Assembly: GCA_027026255.1 (NCBI GenBank)
Contig: JALVOT010000007.1
Span: 96,193 to 160,192, forward strand
DNA from: Caldifarciminota bacterium
Lineage (GTDB): Bacteria > Hydrothermota > Tepidihabitantia > SM23-42
DNA: 64,000 nucleotides
Direction: 5' to 3'
The notes under the pieces are model-generated. The model did no database searches and was not told the origin of the DNA. It saw only the letters and a program-made list of their open reading frames with translations. The translations under genes were made by a program, and so were the position numbers. Shown piece by piece: positions 21,115 through 31,842 of this stretch (position 1 is its first letter; each line of letters starts with the position of its first letter).

Positions 21115-21831
21115 ATGAAAAAATTATTAGGTGCAACTATTTTAATCTTTACACTATTCCTTCTTTCCTGTGAAACCGGGCTTGAAGTAAATCTCGACTG
21201 CACACTGAAACATACCGCCGAGGTTATAAATCTGGAAAGTAATATCCTGGGTCCAAAAGATGAGGTATTGATAAATCTCACTTGGACATTCAACTTAGGA
21301 AAACCCGAAGGTGATTCCGTAATCATTCAGCGTTCTATTGGAGATTCCACAAACTACACAACCATTGCCAGTATAACCCCGGTTGAAGAAAAGATGTTCT
21401 ATAATGATAATGATTCTCTCCTCACACCGGGAACCACCGTCTATTATCGGTTGTCTCTGGCAAATAACGGTAAAATTGACGACTTTATCAGCCATGATGT
21501 TGAAATCCCCTCAGCCCAGCATTTCTACAAACCATCCGTCGATACCCTGGGAGATACCTTAAATATCACATTTGCCCAGTTATCAGAATTTGATGATTGT
21601 AAAGTTGCAATCTATAAATCATTCTCCACCAATCCGGACAGCCTCATAAATTTAATTAATCCACTTTTTGATACAACTCTTACATATCCTGATACCTCAA
21701 TTCAGATTATCCTTTCAGATAGTGTCTATCCTGACACGATGGTCTATACAATAAGACTGCTCTCTTCGAAAAAATTAGAGCTGATCACTGATTCTTCAAT
21801 CGGCTTCCGCGCCTTCTTCAAAAAACCTTAA
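21115..21831 (+). CDS. Putative lipoprotein of unknown function
   Basis: Signal MKKLLGATILIFTLFLLSC lipobox. Confidence 0.65.
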   Translation: MKKLLGATILIFTLFLLSCETGLEVNLDCTLKHTAEVINLESNILGPKDEVLINLTWTFNLGKPEGDSVIIQRSIGDSTNYTTIASITPVEEKMFYNDNDSLLTPGTTVYYRLSLANNGKIDDFISHDVEIPSAQHFYKPSVDTLGDTLNITFAQLSEFDDCKVAIYKSFSTNPDSLINLINPLFDTTLTYPDTSIQIILSDSVYPDTMVYTIRLLSSKKLELITDSSIGFRAFFKKP

Positions 21832-21848
21832 TGATATAATACTAAAAT

Positions 21849-22907
21849 ATGGCGAAGACAGAGCTTGATGCCCTCTTAGAAGAATTGGTCCTGAGCGAAG
21901 GCTCGGATCTTCATCTCCGTTACGGAATACCTCCGCTTTTTCGAATTGCCGGAAAACTTCGAAAGACCGAACATCCTCCCCTTGATGATCAAAAGCTTGA
22001 GGATATCATCTTCGGCTTGATGAATCAGACCCAGCGCAAACAGTTTGAACAGGCCCTGGAATTTGATATGGGCTATGAAATCTCAGGCGTCGCACGGTTC
22101 CGGATAAACTGTTTCAAACAGATGGGGCATCTTGCGGCAGTAATACGAATCATCCCATTAAAGATAAAGACCATAGATGAATGGGGATTTCCAGAAATAT
22201 TTAAAAAAATCGCCACCCTATCGCGTGGTCTGGTACTGGTAACCGGTCCAACCGGCAGTGGAAAATCTACCACCCTGGCGGCAATGATTGAATATATAAA
22301 CCAGAATTTCCGCAAGCATATCATTACTGTTGAAGACCCGATAGAATTTCTCCACCAGGACAAACAATCTGTTATTGAACAGCGGGAGATCGGTATCGAT
22401 ACCCACTCCTACAGTGAAGCATTAAGAAGGGTGATCAGACAGAATCCAGATATTATTTTGGTCGGTGAGATGAGGGATTTAGAGACAATGGCGCAGACCT
22501 TAACTGCTGCCGAGACCGGCCATCTGGTATTTTCGACCCTCCATACAATTGATGCAGTCCAGACCATCGACCGAATAATTGATGTATTCCCGCCTGCCCA
22601 GCAGCAACAGATAAGACTTCAGCTCTCAATGACCCTTCAAGCAGTGATCACCGAAACCTTAGTGCGTAAAAGGAATGAATCAGGCCGGATTGCAGCATTT
22701 GAGATTATGGTCTGCACCCCGGCGATTCGCAGTGCAATAAGAGAAGCAAAGACCCACAATATATACACTGCTATGCAGACCGGTTCAAGACTGGGAATGA
22801 TACAGATGGATCAATATCTTAAAAATCTTCTGCGCCAGGGAGTTATCGACTATGAAGAAGCATTGGCCCATTGTAATAATCTTGAAGAATTTGAAAAGAG
22901 GCTTTGA
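21849..22907 (+). CDS. pilT: PilT-family type IV pilus twitching/retraction ATPase
   Basis: Walker A GPTGSGKSTTLA, DPDIILVGEMRDLET-type Walker B (RQNPDIILVGEMRDLET), ETGHLVFSTLHT. Confidence 0.93.
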   Translation: MAKTELDALLEELVLSEGSDLHLRYGIPPLFRIAGKLRKTEHPPLDDQKLEDIIFGLMNQTQRKQFEQALEFDMGYEISGVARFRINCFKQMGHLAAVIRIIPLKIKTIDEWGFPEIFKKIATLSRGLVLVTGPTGSGKSTTLAAMIEYINQNFRKHIITVEDPIEFLHQDKQSVIEQREIGIDTHSYSEALRRVIRQNPDIILVGEMRDLETMAQTLTAAETGHLVFSTLHTIDAVQTIDRIIDVFPPAQQQQIRLQLSMTLQAVITETLVRKRNESGRIAAFEIMVCTPAIRSAIREAKTHNIYTAMQTGSRLGMIQMDQYLKNLLRQGVIDYEEALAHCNNLEEFEKRL

Positions 22908-22909
22908 CA

Positions 22910-23980
22910 ATGTCAAAATTACAGGAATTACTTAATATCCAGACCCAGTATAATGCCTCAGACTTGATTCTCAAAGTAGACTCTCCACCCATAATGAGAG
23001 TTGATGGTGAACTGCAAAACCTGAACCTGCCTCCATTAACCTTAGCTGATATTGAATCCGGTATTCTGGAAATTCTTGATAAAAAAAAGATTGAAATATA
23101 TAAAAGGACATATGAACTCGATTTTTCATATGCAATGCCCACTGGTTATCGATTTCGGGTAAATCTATTCAGGCAGAAAGGCAATCCGGCTGCGGTATTC
23201 AGACTGATCCCTTCAAAAATTCCTGGTCTTGAAGAACTCGGCTTTCCTAAGCACTTAAAAGATATAGCCTTAAGACCAAGAGGACTTATCGTGGTTACCG
23301 GTCCATCCGGATGCGGAAAATCTACAACCCAGGCATCACTATTAAATTATCGGAATGAAAATGATACCTGCCATATCGTAACGGTGGAAGATCCTATTGA
23401 ATTTATCCATAAAAATAAGAAAGCACTGGTGACCCAGCGTGAGGTAGGCAGGGATACCCATTCTTTCGCCAATGCCCTTAAATTTGTGCTCAGGCAGGAC
23501 CCTGATGTAATCCTGGTCGGCGAGATGAGGGACTTAGAAACAATATCCCTGGCGATAACTGCTGCCGAGACCGGCCATGTCGTAATTACAACTCTCCATA
23601 CATCAGATGCAATATCAACAATCGACCGAATCATCGATGTCTTTCCACCCTATCAACAGAATCAAATAAGAATGCAGTTATCACTCAATCTTATATGTAT
23701 TATATCACAAAATCTCTTAAAGCGTGCCGATGGAAACGGCAGGGTAGCAGCCTATGAAATACTGATAATGACCCCATCGGTTAGAAATTTGATAAGAGAA
23801 TCAAAAACCCACCAGATTTCATCAATTCTGCAAACCTCACAGCAGACAGGGATGATATCCTTTGATACCTGCGTGGCGAATTTTGTAAAGAAAAAAATCG
23901 TCACCCTGAGAGAAGCAGAAATCAAGGCATTAAATCCGGGGGCACTTCATAAGGAGATCGAAAGCTTTAAAAATATATAG
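22910..23980 (+). CDS. PilT/PilU-like ATPase (second copy)
   Basis: GPSGCGKSTTQA, RQDPDVILVGEMRDLET, ETGHVVITTLHTSDA; ATG at 22910 overlaps upstream pilT end region. Confidence 0.9.
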   Translation: MSKLQELLNIQTQYNASDLILKVDSPPIMRVDGELQNLNLPPLTLADIESGILEILDKKKIEIYKRTYELDFSYAMPTGYRFRVNLFRQKGNPAAVFRLIPSKIPGLEELGFPKHLKDIALRPRGLIVVTGPSGCGKSTTQASLLNYRNENDTCHIVTVEDPIEFIHKNKKALVTQREVGRDTHSFANALKFVLRQDPDVILVGEMRDLETISLAITAAETGHVVITTLHTSDAISTIDRIIDVFPPYQQNQIRMQLSLNLICIISQNLLKRADGNGRVAAYEILIMTPSVRNLIRESKTHQISSILQTSQQTGMISFDTCVANFVKKKIVTLREAEIKALNPGALHKEIESFKNI

Positions 23981-26058
23981 TGGCTAAAAGTTCTCTACTT
24001 TGCCTGAGCAGTTCAGTTCAATATATAAAAGGTATTGGGCCAAAACGTGCCCTTTATTTTAAAAAAATCGGTGTTGAAACTGTAGAAGACCTTCTATTTC
24101 TTGTTGCACATAGATATCTTGACTACTCAAAGGTCTTAAAGATAAAGGACCTGAAAATCAATGATGAGGCATCGATTATCGGACAAATCATTAAGGTCGA
24201 GCAGAGAAGAACCCGGGGAAAGCAGATTCTCATACAGGTCGCCCTGCACGATGGCACCGGGACAATCGTAATTAAATGGTTCAATCGACCGGACCTGAAA
24301 AATAGATTCAAACCCGGGAACTGGTTATTTGTATCCGGCCAGATTACATTCTTCTATGGAAAACAGTTAGTAAATCCTATCTATGAACTTATCGATGAAG
24401 AAGAGAAATCTAATAAATTATCCGGCACAATCCTTCCCATCTATCCCTTAACTACAGGTCTTAAGCTGTGGGATGTGCGCCGTGCTGTGCGCATTGCACT
24501 TGATAATTGTCTTGATGAAATAAAAGAAACCCTGCCCAATTCAATAATCGAAAAAAACCGCCTTATGAGATTAACCGACGCCGTGCGCAATCTCCACATT
24601 CCATCATCCATAGAGGATGCATATAATGCCCGACGACGACTTGTCTATGATGAATTTTTCTTTTTTGAATTAACCCTGGCAAAAAGGCGGGCGATGATAA
24701 AAAAAGAGCCGGGCATTGCATTTAAAGGTGATGCCAATCTGGCAGAAAAATTCATTCAACAACTCCCATTTGAACTAACCCGGGGACAGAAAGAGATAAT
24801 CAAAAAGATAAAACTGGATATGTCCCTGCCCACACCGATGAATCGTCTACTCCAGGGTGATGTCGGTTCAGGAAAAACTGTGGTTGCGGTCTATGCAATG
24901 CTCATCGCTGTGGAAGCAGGCTATCAAGCAGCACTAATGGCACCCACAGAAATCCTTATTGAACAACACTTCCTCGGTCTTTCTCCAATCCTGAAGAAAA
25001 TTGGTGTCCAGACAGTTCTGTTAACAAGTAGTATCAAAGGACCGCAAAGGAAAAAAAACATCGAAAAGATTAAAGATGGAACTGCCCGGGTAATATTTGG
25101 AACCCATGCCTTGATTGAAGGTGAAATAGTATTCGAGAATCTGGGCATTGTAGTAGTAGATGAACAACATCGGTTTGGGGTTATGCAACGCGCCGCCCTT
25201 GTTAATAAAGGCATAAATCCGGATTTCCTCGTTTTATCGGCAACCCCTATCCCCCGCACCCTGGCATTGACCCTTTACGGTGACCTTGATGTATCACTGC
25301 TGAAAGAAAAACCCCCACGCCGTGGTGAAGTAATAACAAAAATCATTCGGGAAAATGAAAAGCAAGATACCTTCCGTTTCATAAGTGAAGAACTCAATCA
25401 GGGAAGGCAGGCATTTGTGATCTGCCCGATAATCGAAAAATCAGAAAAACTTGACCTGAAATCGGTCAAAGAGATAAAAGAAGAAATTTCCACCGCATTT
25501 CCTCATTTTCGCACAGAAATCATCCATGGCCGACTAAAGAGTAATGAAAGGCTTCACATAATGGAAGAATTCCGTCAGGGTAAGATAAATGTGCTTGTCG
25601 CCACTACAGTAGTAGAAGTTGGCGTTGACATCCCTAATGCTACAGTAATGTTAATCGAACATCCTGAGAGATTCGGTTTAGCACAACTACATCAATTAAG
25701 AGGGAGGATTGGCAGAAGTACCCGGCGTGCCTACTGTTTTCTTTTATTAAATCGCTATGTCAGCAATGAAACATTTCAACGGATAAAATTTTTCGAGAAA
25801 AACAGTGATGGTTTTGCCTTAGCGCAGCAGGATATGAAAATACGGGGACCGGGTGAAATCCTCGGCAAACGACAACACGGTCTCCCCGACATTAAAATCG
25901 GTAACCTGAATAGAGATCAGGACTTACTCTTTCAGGCACGTGATGACGCATTCGCCCTGATAGAAAAAGACCCGGAACTTGAACTGCCTGAACATTATCC
26001 GGTCCGCAGACGATTAAAAAAGTTGATTCGGGATGTGGATTTGCTCCGAATCGGTTGA
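23980..26058 (+). CDS. recG: ATP-dependent DNA helicase RecG
   Basis: Wedge OB fold, RLLQGDVGSGKTVVA, VVDEQHRFGVMQR, HQLRGRIGRS; GTG start. Confidence 0.96.
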   Translation: MAKSSLLCLSSSVQYIKGIGPKRALYFKKIGVETVEDLLFLVAHRYLDYSKVLKIKDLKINDEASIIGQIIKVEQRRTRGKQILIQVALHDGTGTIVIKWFNRPDLKNRFKPGNWLFVSGQITFFYGKQLVNPIYELIDEEEKSNKLSGTILPIYPLTTGLKLWDVRRAVRIALDNCLDEIKETLPNSIIEKNRLMRLTDAVRNLHIPSSIEDAYNARRRLVYDEFFFFELTLAKRRAMIKKEPGIAFKGDANLAEKFIQQLPFELTRGQKEIIKKIKLDMSLPTPMNRLLQGDVGSGKTVVAVYAMLIAVEAGYQAALMAPTEILIEQHFLGLSPILKKIGVQTVLLTSSIKGPQRKKNIEKIKDGTARVIFGTHALIEGEIVFENLGIVVVDEQHRFGVMQRAALVNKGINPDFLVLSATPIPRTLALTLYGDLDVSLLKEKPPRRGEVITKIIRENEKQDTFRFISEELNQGRQAFVICPIIEKSEKLDLKSVKEIKEEISTAFPHFRTEIIHGRLKSNERLHIMEEFRQGKINVLVATTVVEVGVDIPNATVMLIEHPERFGLAQLHQLRGRIGRSTRRAYCFLLLNRYVSNETFQRIKFFEKNSDGFALAQQDMKIRGPGEILGKRQHGLPDIKIGNLNRDQDLLFQARDDAFALIEKDPELELPEHYPVRRRLKKLIRDVDLLRIG

Positions 26059-26067
26059 GAAAATGAT

Positions 26068-27081
26068 ATGCAAAAATTTAATAAAATTCGATTAGAAGTT
26101 TTTAAAAATATAAAAAAGGGAATTAACCCGATAATAGTTATCAACCTTTTATCTATAATATTCTTCGGATGCGCCCAGATACCGGGTAATATTGGTAAGG
26201 CACGAGCGATTGTGGTGGTCAGTTCAAAGGTCGATACCAGCCTTATAGAAAACAATCTCCAGATATACAACTATCTTCCGCAGAAAGAACCGCTCTTCAG
26301 TTTCCTCTTCGTCCCCGACACGCTCTTCAAAAATTATGAACATTATCATACAGTATTTCTCTACGGTTCACTTAAAGATGATTTCATACAAATAATGCTC
26401 AATCCTGAGGCGCGTAAGGCAACCGAAAAGGATACATTTACCCTTTTTAAATTAACCGACCTCTGGGCAAAAGGACAACTTGTATTCATCCTGGCGGTTT
26501 CTGAACCCCAATTTATAGCGGCGGGAATTTCTAAGTATCGTCGGGCACTCAAGAAGTTATTCCAGGACAATTATTATGAACGGATAAAACAGAATTACTA
26601 CGCCCGCGGCATGGACAGGAAAATCAAAGCACGCCTGCGCCGGTTTCATATAGATTTTGACCTGACAAACGAGTGGATGATAGATTCAACATATAAAAAA
26701 GAAGGATTTATCTCAATCCACGCCCATTTCCCTGATCGCAGTATATTCTTCTACAAAGAAAAATTGAGTAACCCCTTAAATGATTCTTTTGCAATTTATA
26801 AACGCGATTCCTTAACAAAAAAATATTATCAAGGTGACTATATCCTCAAAGAATCCACCAGAAGTTATTCAATAGAATTTAAAAATATGAAGGGGATAGA
26901 ACTTAAAGGCATCTGGCAGAACGATTCCCTTGTTGCGGGTGGTCCTTTTATCAGTTATTTTCTTACGGATCAGAAAACTCTTTATATAATCGATGCAATG
27001 CTCTTTCTGCCCGGAGAAAGAAAGACTGATTACTTTACCAAACTTGAGGTCATCCTGAATTCTTTTGTTCTTGCACCTTGA
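26068..27081 (+). CDS. DUF4837-like secreted/lipoprotein
   Basis: Hydrophobic N-terminus ending FFGC; LPQKEPLFSFLFVP and overall layout resemble DUF4837. Confidence 0.5.
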   Translation: MQKFNKIRLEVFKNIKKGINPIIVINLLSIIFFGCAQIPGNIGKARAIVVVSSKVDTSLIENNLQIYNYLPQKEPLFSFLFVPDTLFKNYEHYHTVFLYGSLKDDFIQIMLNPEARKATEKDTFTLFKLTDLWAKGQLVFILAVSEPQFIAAGISKYRRALKKLFQDNYYERIKQNYYARGMDRKIKARLRRFHIDFDLTNEWMIDSTYKKEGFISIHAHFPDRSIFFYKEKLSNPLNDSFAIYKRDSLTKKYYQGDYILKESTRSYSIEFKNMKGIELKGIWQNDSLVAGGPFISYFLTDQKTLYIIDAMLFLPGERKTDYFTKLEVILNSFVLAP

Positions 27082-27105
27082 CAAAGTCCACAAAATGATT
27101 AATAT
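27078..27105 (+). promoter_or_regulatory. promoter upstream of TPR gene
   Basis: TTGACA - 16 bp - TAATAT; GGAGG SD before ATG 27129. Confidence 0.5.
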
Positions 27106-27128
27106 ATATAATATATGGAGGATGAAAA

Positions 27129-28670
27129 ATGAGCACATTAGATTTTTCTGAAATTGCAAAATTGAATGAACGATACAACAAAGACCCAAAGTCGCGCATC
27201 TTTGTGCAACTCGCTGATGCCTATCGCAAAAATAATATGGTTGAAGAGGCATTGGATGTATTGCATAAGGGATTAGAAATTCATCCTCGGTATCCACTGG
27301 CACATCTGATACTGGGTAAATGTTATATGAACAAAAGGATGTTCCCCCAGGCAAGAGATGCATTTAAGAAGACATTAGAACTCGACCCCCAGAATATTGT
27401 TGCCTTCAGGATGCTGGCACAGGTTTGTGAAGCACTCAGGGACGAGACCGGTCAGATTGAGGCATACAAAGGCATCCTTGCTTTAGACCCGTTTGACAAC
27501 CAGGCAAAGGAAAAACTTGACCACCTTGAATCGATGCAGAAAAAAGAGCCCCTCTATACAATGGCAATGGGTGAAGAATACGAAAAGCAGGGAAATCTAA
27601 AGGAAGCCCTTAAGATTTATGAACATCTGCTGTTTACTGATCCTACTGATATTATATTACAGAATAAGATAAAGGAATTAAAAGAAAAAACCGGCTCCCG
27701 GACTGTCCAACCAAAAGTAGAAAAGATTGAGGGACTCCAGGGTGTGGAACAATTTTTTAAACCTCAATCAGTAGAACCAGAAAAACCACCTGAACCAGCA
27801 CCTCAAAAAGATGAAGAAATCAGATCCTTAGATGAATTTCTTGTCGAGACAAAGCCTGCTCCAGAAACCCTGGCGCCTTCATCCGCTGAACCCAGGGAAG
27901 AAGTTAAGGAAGAAGTTAAGGAAGAGGTTGAAGAGAAACTTGATACCCTGCATTCTTTTAAAGAAAAAGAGACTGCCACAGCTGAACTAAAAACCAGGGA
28001 AGAAGAAATCGCAATTGAACCCACCCATTCGGTAATCGAATCAGAAGCTGCAGAAAAACCTCAACCAGAGATTGAACCGGTTCTTGAATCACAACCGGTT
28101 GAAGAAAAACCCATCAAAGAACCTGAAGCAATCACAGAAAAACCCGAATCGGTTACCGGACAACCCATTGAAGAGCCAAAACCCGAATCGGTTACCGAAC
28201 AACAACCCATTGAAGCGCCAAAAGTTGAATCGGTTACCGAACAACCCATTGAAGCGCCAAAACCTGAATCGGTTACCGAACAACCCGTTGAAGAACCAAA
28301 AGCCGAACCGATTACCGAACAACAACCTATTGAAGAACCAAAACGCGAACCGGCTACCGAACAACCCATTGAAGAACCAAAACGCGAACCGGCTACCGAA
28401 CAACCCGTTGAAGAGCCAAAACCCGAACCGATTGCCGAGCAACCCACTGAAGAGCCAAAAGTTGAATCGGTTACCGAACAACCCATTGAAGAACCAAAAC
28501 CCGAACCGATTACCGAACAACCCATTGAAAAACCAAAAGCCGAATCTGCTCCTGAAAAACCTGCCGAAGAAAAATCAGCTCCAGAACCAGAAAAAAAAGA
28601 AGGACCAACAAAGATGAAAGAAGATGATTTTAAATCATTCCAGGATTGGCTTTCCGGACTTTTAAAATGA
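27129..28670 (+). CDS. TPR protein with long low-complexity Pro/Glu repeat tail
   Basis: TPR units ([24 protein letters not shown]), then degenerate [13 protein letters not shown] repeats, C-term [13 protein letters not shown]. Confidence 0.8.
   Translation: MSTLDFSEIAKLNERYNKDPKSRIFVQLADAYRKNNMVEEALDVLHKGLEIHPRYPLAHLILGKCYMNKRMFPQARDAFKKTLELDPQNIVAFRMLAQVCEALRDETGQIEAYKGILALDPFDNQAKEKLDHLESMQKKEPLYTMAMGEEYEKQGNLKEALKIYEHLLFTDPTDIILQNKIKELKEKTGSRTVQPKVEKIEGLQGVEQFFKPQSVEPEKPPEPAPQKDEEIRSLDEFLVETKPAPETLAPSSAEPREEVKEEVKEEVEEKLDTLHSFKEKETATAELKTREEEIAIEPTHSVIESEAAEKPQPEIEPVLESQPVEEKPIKEPEAITEKPESVTGQPIEEPKPESVTEQQPIEAPKVESVTEQPIEAPKPESVTEQPVEEPKAEPITEQQPIEEPKREPATEQPIEEPKREPATEQPVEEPKPEPIAEQPTEEPKVESVTEQPIEEPKPEPITEQPIEKPKAESAPEKPAEEKSAPEPEKKEGPTKMKEDDFKSFQDWLSGLLK
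28138..28560 (+). repeat. Coding minisatellite, ~39/42 bp units (13-14 aa), ~11 copies
   Basis: Repeated cccgaatcggttaccgaacaacccattgaagagccaaaa; Q/QQ one-codon indels between units. Confidence 0.85.
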
Positions 28671-29098
28671 AAATCAAGAATATAGAAAAACTGGTTAGGT
28701 TACTGGAAAATAGTATTATATCAGAAATTGAAATTACAGATTTCTGGGGTCGAAAACTTAAAATAACAAAATCAAGTAATAATACCAAACCCCAGACAAT
28801 AAAATCTGAAATTAAAATTGCCGAACCGGAAAAAAAAGAACCGGAACAAAAGAAAAACCTCGTTGCGATAAAATCGCCAATCGTTGGAACATTTTACCGC
28901 GCACCATCGCCTGACGCCCAACCCTATGTTAATGTCGGTGATATTGTGAAACCGGGACAGGTTGTCTGTATTGTTGAAGCAATGAAACTTATGAACGAAA
29001 TTGAATCAGATGTTGCCGGTAAAATTGTTAAGATTCTGGTCAAAAATGAAGAGCCAGTTGAATATAATCAAGAACTGATGCTCGTCGAACCATTATAA
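28667..29098 (+). CDS. accB: Biotin carboxyl carrier protein of acetyl-CoA carboxylase
   Basis: [10 protein letters not shown] biotinylation motif; [26 protein letters not shown] overlaps upstream TGA. Confidence 0.94.
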   Translation: MKIKNIEKLVRLLENSIISEIEITDFWGRKLKITKSSNNTKPQTIKSEIKIAEPEKKEPEQKKNLVAIKSPIVGTFYRAPSPDAQPYVNVGDIVKPGQVVCIVEAMKLMNEIESDVAGKIVKILVKNEEPVEYNQELMLVEPL

Positions 29099-29116
29099 AT
29101 TAAGAAAGGATATATT

Positions 29117-30223
29117 ATGGAATTAAAAACCTTACTTGAAAAAATGATTAAAGTAAATGCCTCAGACCTCCACCTCAAAGCAGGTTCACCACCAGTCTTC
29201 AGAATCGATGGTAAATTGGCTGAAGAGAAAAGTGAATCACTTACACCGGAGGTTCTAAAAACAATGGCATATCAAATAATGACCCCTTCCCAGCAGCAGA
29301 CATTTGAGAGGATGAAAGAGATGGACTTTGCGATTGGTGTAAGGGGTGTGGGTCGTTTCCGGGTAAATCTCTTTTTGCAAAGAGGAAGTATTGCAATTGC
29401 AATGAGGGCAATTCCCATTTCAGTGCGCCGGATTGAGGAATTAAACCTGCCTCCGATTCTCAAGGATATGTCACTCCGTCCAAGGGGGTTGATTCTCTGC
29501 ACCGGAACCACGGGTAGTGGTAAATCTACGACCCTGGCCGCAATGATTGAACACATAAACGAAAATGTATCCCGACACATTATTACAATTGAAGACCCCA
29601 TTGAATATCTTTTCCGCGATAACCTTTCGATAATCTGCCAGCGTGAAGTATTAATGGACACAGTCTCATTTTCTGTTGCCCTGAAACATATCCTGCGTCA
29701 GGATCCTGATGTCATATTAATCGGTGAAATCCGAGACCGAGAAACTATGGATGTTGCACTGAAGGCTTCGGATACCGGTCACCTCGTTCTATCAACCCTG
29801 CATACCCTGAATGCTACGGAAACGATTAATCGTATCATCTCATTCTACCCACCGCATCAGCACCAGCACATTCGGGTACTCCTTGCAGCAACCCTCACCG
29901 GTGTTATTTCTTTAAGATTGCTTCCCCGCGCTGATGGTAAAGGAAGAATTCCGGCGGTTGAAGTCCTTGTCTCTACCTCCACAATCAAAGAATATCTCCT
30001 GGACCCGGTAAAGACCTTACTAATTCAATCAGCAATTGAAGAAGGTTACGGTCAGTATGGAATGCAAACCTTTGACCAATCGATATTCAAACTCTATAAA
30101 GACGGTCTGGTCTCATACGATGATGCAATTCAGGCAGTAACCAACCCGGATGAATTTAAACTGAGACTGGTGGGTATTGAAGCTACAGCAGAAAGAGGCT
30201 GGGGTCAATTCGATAAAAAATAA
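29117..30223 (+). CDS. PilT-family ATPase (third copy)
   Basis: GTTGSGKSTTLAAMIEHIN, RQDPDVILIGEIRDRET, DTGHLVLSTLHTLNA. Confidence 0.92.
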   Translation: MELKTLLEKMIKVNASDLHLKAGSPPVFRIDGKLAEEKSESLTPEVLKTMAYQIMTPSQQQTFERMKEMDFAIGVRGVGRFRVNLFLQRGSIAIAMRAIPISVRRIEELNLPPILKDMSLRPRGLILCTGTTGSGKSTTLAAMIEHINENVSRHIITIEDPIEYLFRDNLSIICQREVLMDTVSFSVALKHILRQDPDVILIGEIRDRETMDVALKASDTGHLVLSTLHTLNATETINRIISFYPPHQHQHIRVLLAATLTGVISLRLLPRADGKGRIPAVEVLVSTSTIKEYLLDPVKTLLIQSAIEEGYGQYGMQTFDQSIFKLYKDGLVSYDDAIQAVTNPDEFKLRLVGIEATAERGWGQFDKK

Positions 30224-30273
30224 TTATCGAAAACTCACATAATTCAATTAAAAAAACAGATGTTATTAGTTTA

Positions 30274-31626
30274 ATGAAATTCAAAAAGATTCTTATTGCC
30301 AATCGGGGGGAGATTGCAATTCGTATAATCCGGGCGGCGAAAGAGCTCAATCTCAAAACTGTTGCAATATATTCAGAAATTGACCAGGATGCCCTCCATA
30401 CAAGGCTTGCCGATGAATCGGTATGTATCGGTCCTGCACCAAGCAAAGACAGTTACCTCAATATCACCCGTATCATCAGTGCTGCTGAAGTAACCGGCGC
30501 AAAGGCAATCCACCCCGGATATGGATTTCTTGCAGAAAACCCTGAATTTGCTGAAATCTGTGAATCCTGCGGCATAATATTTATCGGTCCAAAACCTGAA
30601 CAGATAAGGGCAATGGGCGATAAAGTGGAAGCCCGCAGAACAATGTCGAAAGCAAAGATAAAGGTAATTCCCGGGACTGAAGAACCGATTGAATCATTTA
30701 ATCAGGCGAAGGATATAACGAATAAGATTGGTTATCCGGTTATGTTAAAAGCGGTTGCCGGTGGTGGTGGTAAGGGAATGAGGGTTGCACATAATGATAA
30801 GGAACTGGAGAGTGGTTTTCGTATTGCCCAGGTTGAGGCAAGGACTGCATTCGGTGACCACCGAATCTATATTGAAAAATTCCTCCAGGAACCGCGACAC
30901 ATCGAAGTCCAGATCATCGGTGATGAATACAAAAATATTGTTGCCCTTGGTGAACGGGAATGTTCAATTCAACGCCGACACCAGAAACTGATTGAAGAAT
31001 CACCATCACCTATAATAGATAATCACCTGAGAAAAAAATTATTGAAGACTGCGATCAAGGCGGCACAGGCAATAAACTATCGTTCCGCAGGAACCGTTGA
31101 ATTTCTGATGGATGAGAAGAAAAATTTCTATTTCCTGGAGATGAATACCAGGATTCAGGTTGAACATCCGGTAACCGAAATGGTTACCGGCATCGACCTT
31201 ATTAAAGAACAAATTCAGATCGCCCTGGGAGAAAAATTGTCATTCAAGCAGAAGCATGTCCATCTGAGTGGGAATGCAATCGAATGTCGAATCAATGCCG
31301 AAGACCCGGACCGGAACTTTATGCCTACCCCTGGTAAAATAACATTCTTTCATATGCCTCAGGGTATCGGAGTCAGATTTGATACACACATCTTTGCAGG
31401 TTATACGATTCCAAGCCAATACGATTCATTAATCGGAAAATTAATATGCCACGGCTCTTCACGGGATGAGGCAATTGCACGCTCACGCCGCGCCCTTGAG
31501 GAACTCGTCATCGAAGGGATAAAAACAACAATCCCCTTCCACAAGAAAATTATGTCACACCCCAAATTTATAAAGGGTGACATATCAACTAACTTTGTTT
31601 CAGCACTTGATAGCGGACATTTTTAA
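30274..31626 (+). CDS. accC: Acetyl-CoA carboxylase biotin carboxylase subunit
   Basis: KKILIANRGEIAIRIIRAAKEL, GGGGKGMRV, FLEMNTRIQVEHPVTEMVTGIDL. Confidence 0.97.
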   Translation: MKFKKILIANRGEIAIRIIRAAKELNLKTVAIYSEIDQDALHTRLADESVCIGPAPSKDSYLNITRIISAAEVTGAKAIHPGYGFLAENPEFAEICESCGIIFIGPKPEQIRAMGDKVEARRTMSKAKIKVIPGTEEPIESFNQAKDITNKIGYPVMLKAVAGGGGKGMRVAHNDKELESGFRIAQVEARTAFGDHRIYIEKFLQEPRHIEVQIIGDEYKNIVALGERECSIQRRHQKLIEESPSPIIDNHLRKKLLKTAIKAAQAINYRSAGTVEFLMDEKKNFYFLEMNTRIQVEHPVTEMVTGIDLIKEQIQIALGEKLSFKQKHVHLSGNAIECRINAEDPDRNFMPTPGKITFFHMPQGIGVRFDTHIFAGYTIPSQYDSLIGKLICHGSSRDEAIARSRRALEELVIEGIKTTIPFHKKIMSHPKFIKGDISTNFVSALDSGHF

Positions 31627-31809
31627 CAAAAATACCATCTAAATCCCCTCTTATATTTTGTTAAAAAAAAAACACATATTTAAAATGTTTTATGAATTTA
31701 TCGTGCACAAAGGTAAATCTTATTACAACGGTCTGAAAGAATTTGTCATTCGGATCGGATAAGTACAGCGCCGAACAATCACAGTAAAAAAACCGCACCA
31801 ACCAAATAC

Positions 31810-31837
31810 TTGACTTTATTAATTTAAAGAATAAAAT
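31810..31837 (+). promoter_or_regulatory. promoter, predicted leaderless start of ispF
   Basis: TTGACT - 16 bp - TAAAAT, then 5 nt to ATG 31843. Confidence 0.65.
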
Positions 31838-31842
31838 TGGTT

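Noticed and set aside
28061-28525. Minus-strand ORFs of 154 and 143 aa (and plus-strand 181 aa) overlapping the TPR gene
   Set aside because: Low-complexity shadow frames of the repeat; biased composition, and the host frame has clear homology.
28138-28560. Regular repeats suggestive of a CRISPR array
   Set aside because: Units are contiguous coding repeats without unique spacers, lie inside a continuous TPR-protein ORF, and no cas genes are present.
31685-31762. Short ORF MFYEFIVHKGKSYYNGLKEFVIRIG upstream of ispF
   Set aside because: Too short, no SD or homology support; could be chance.
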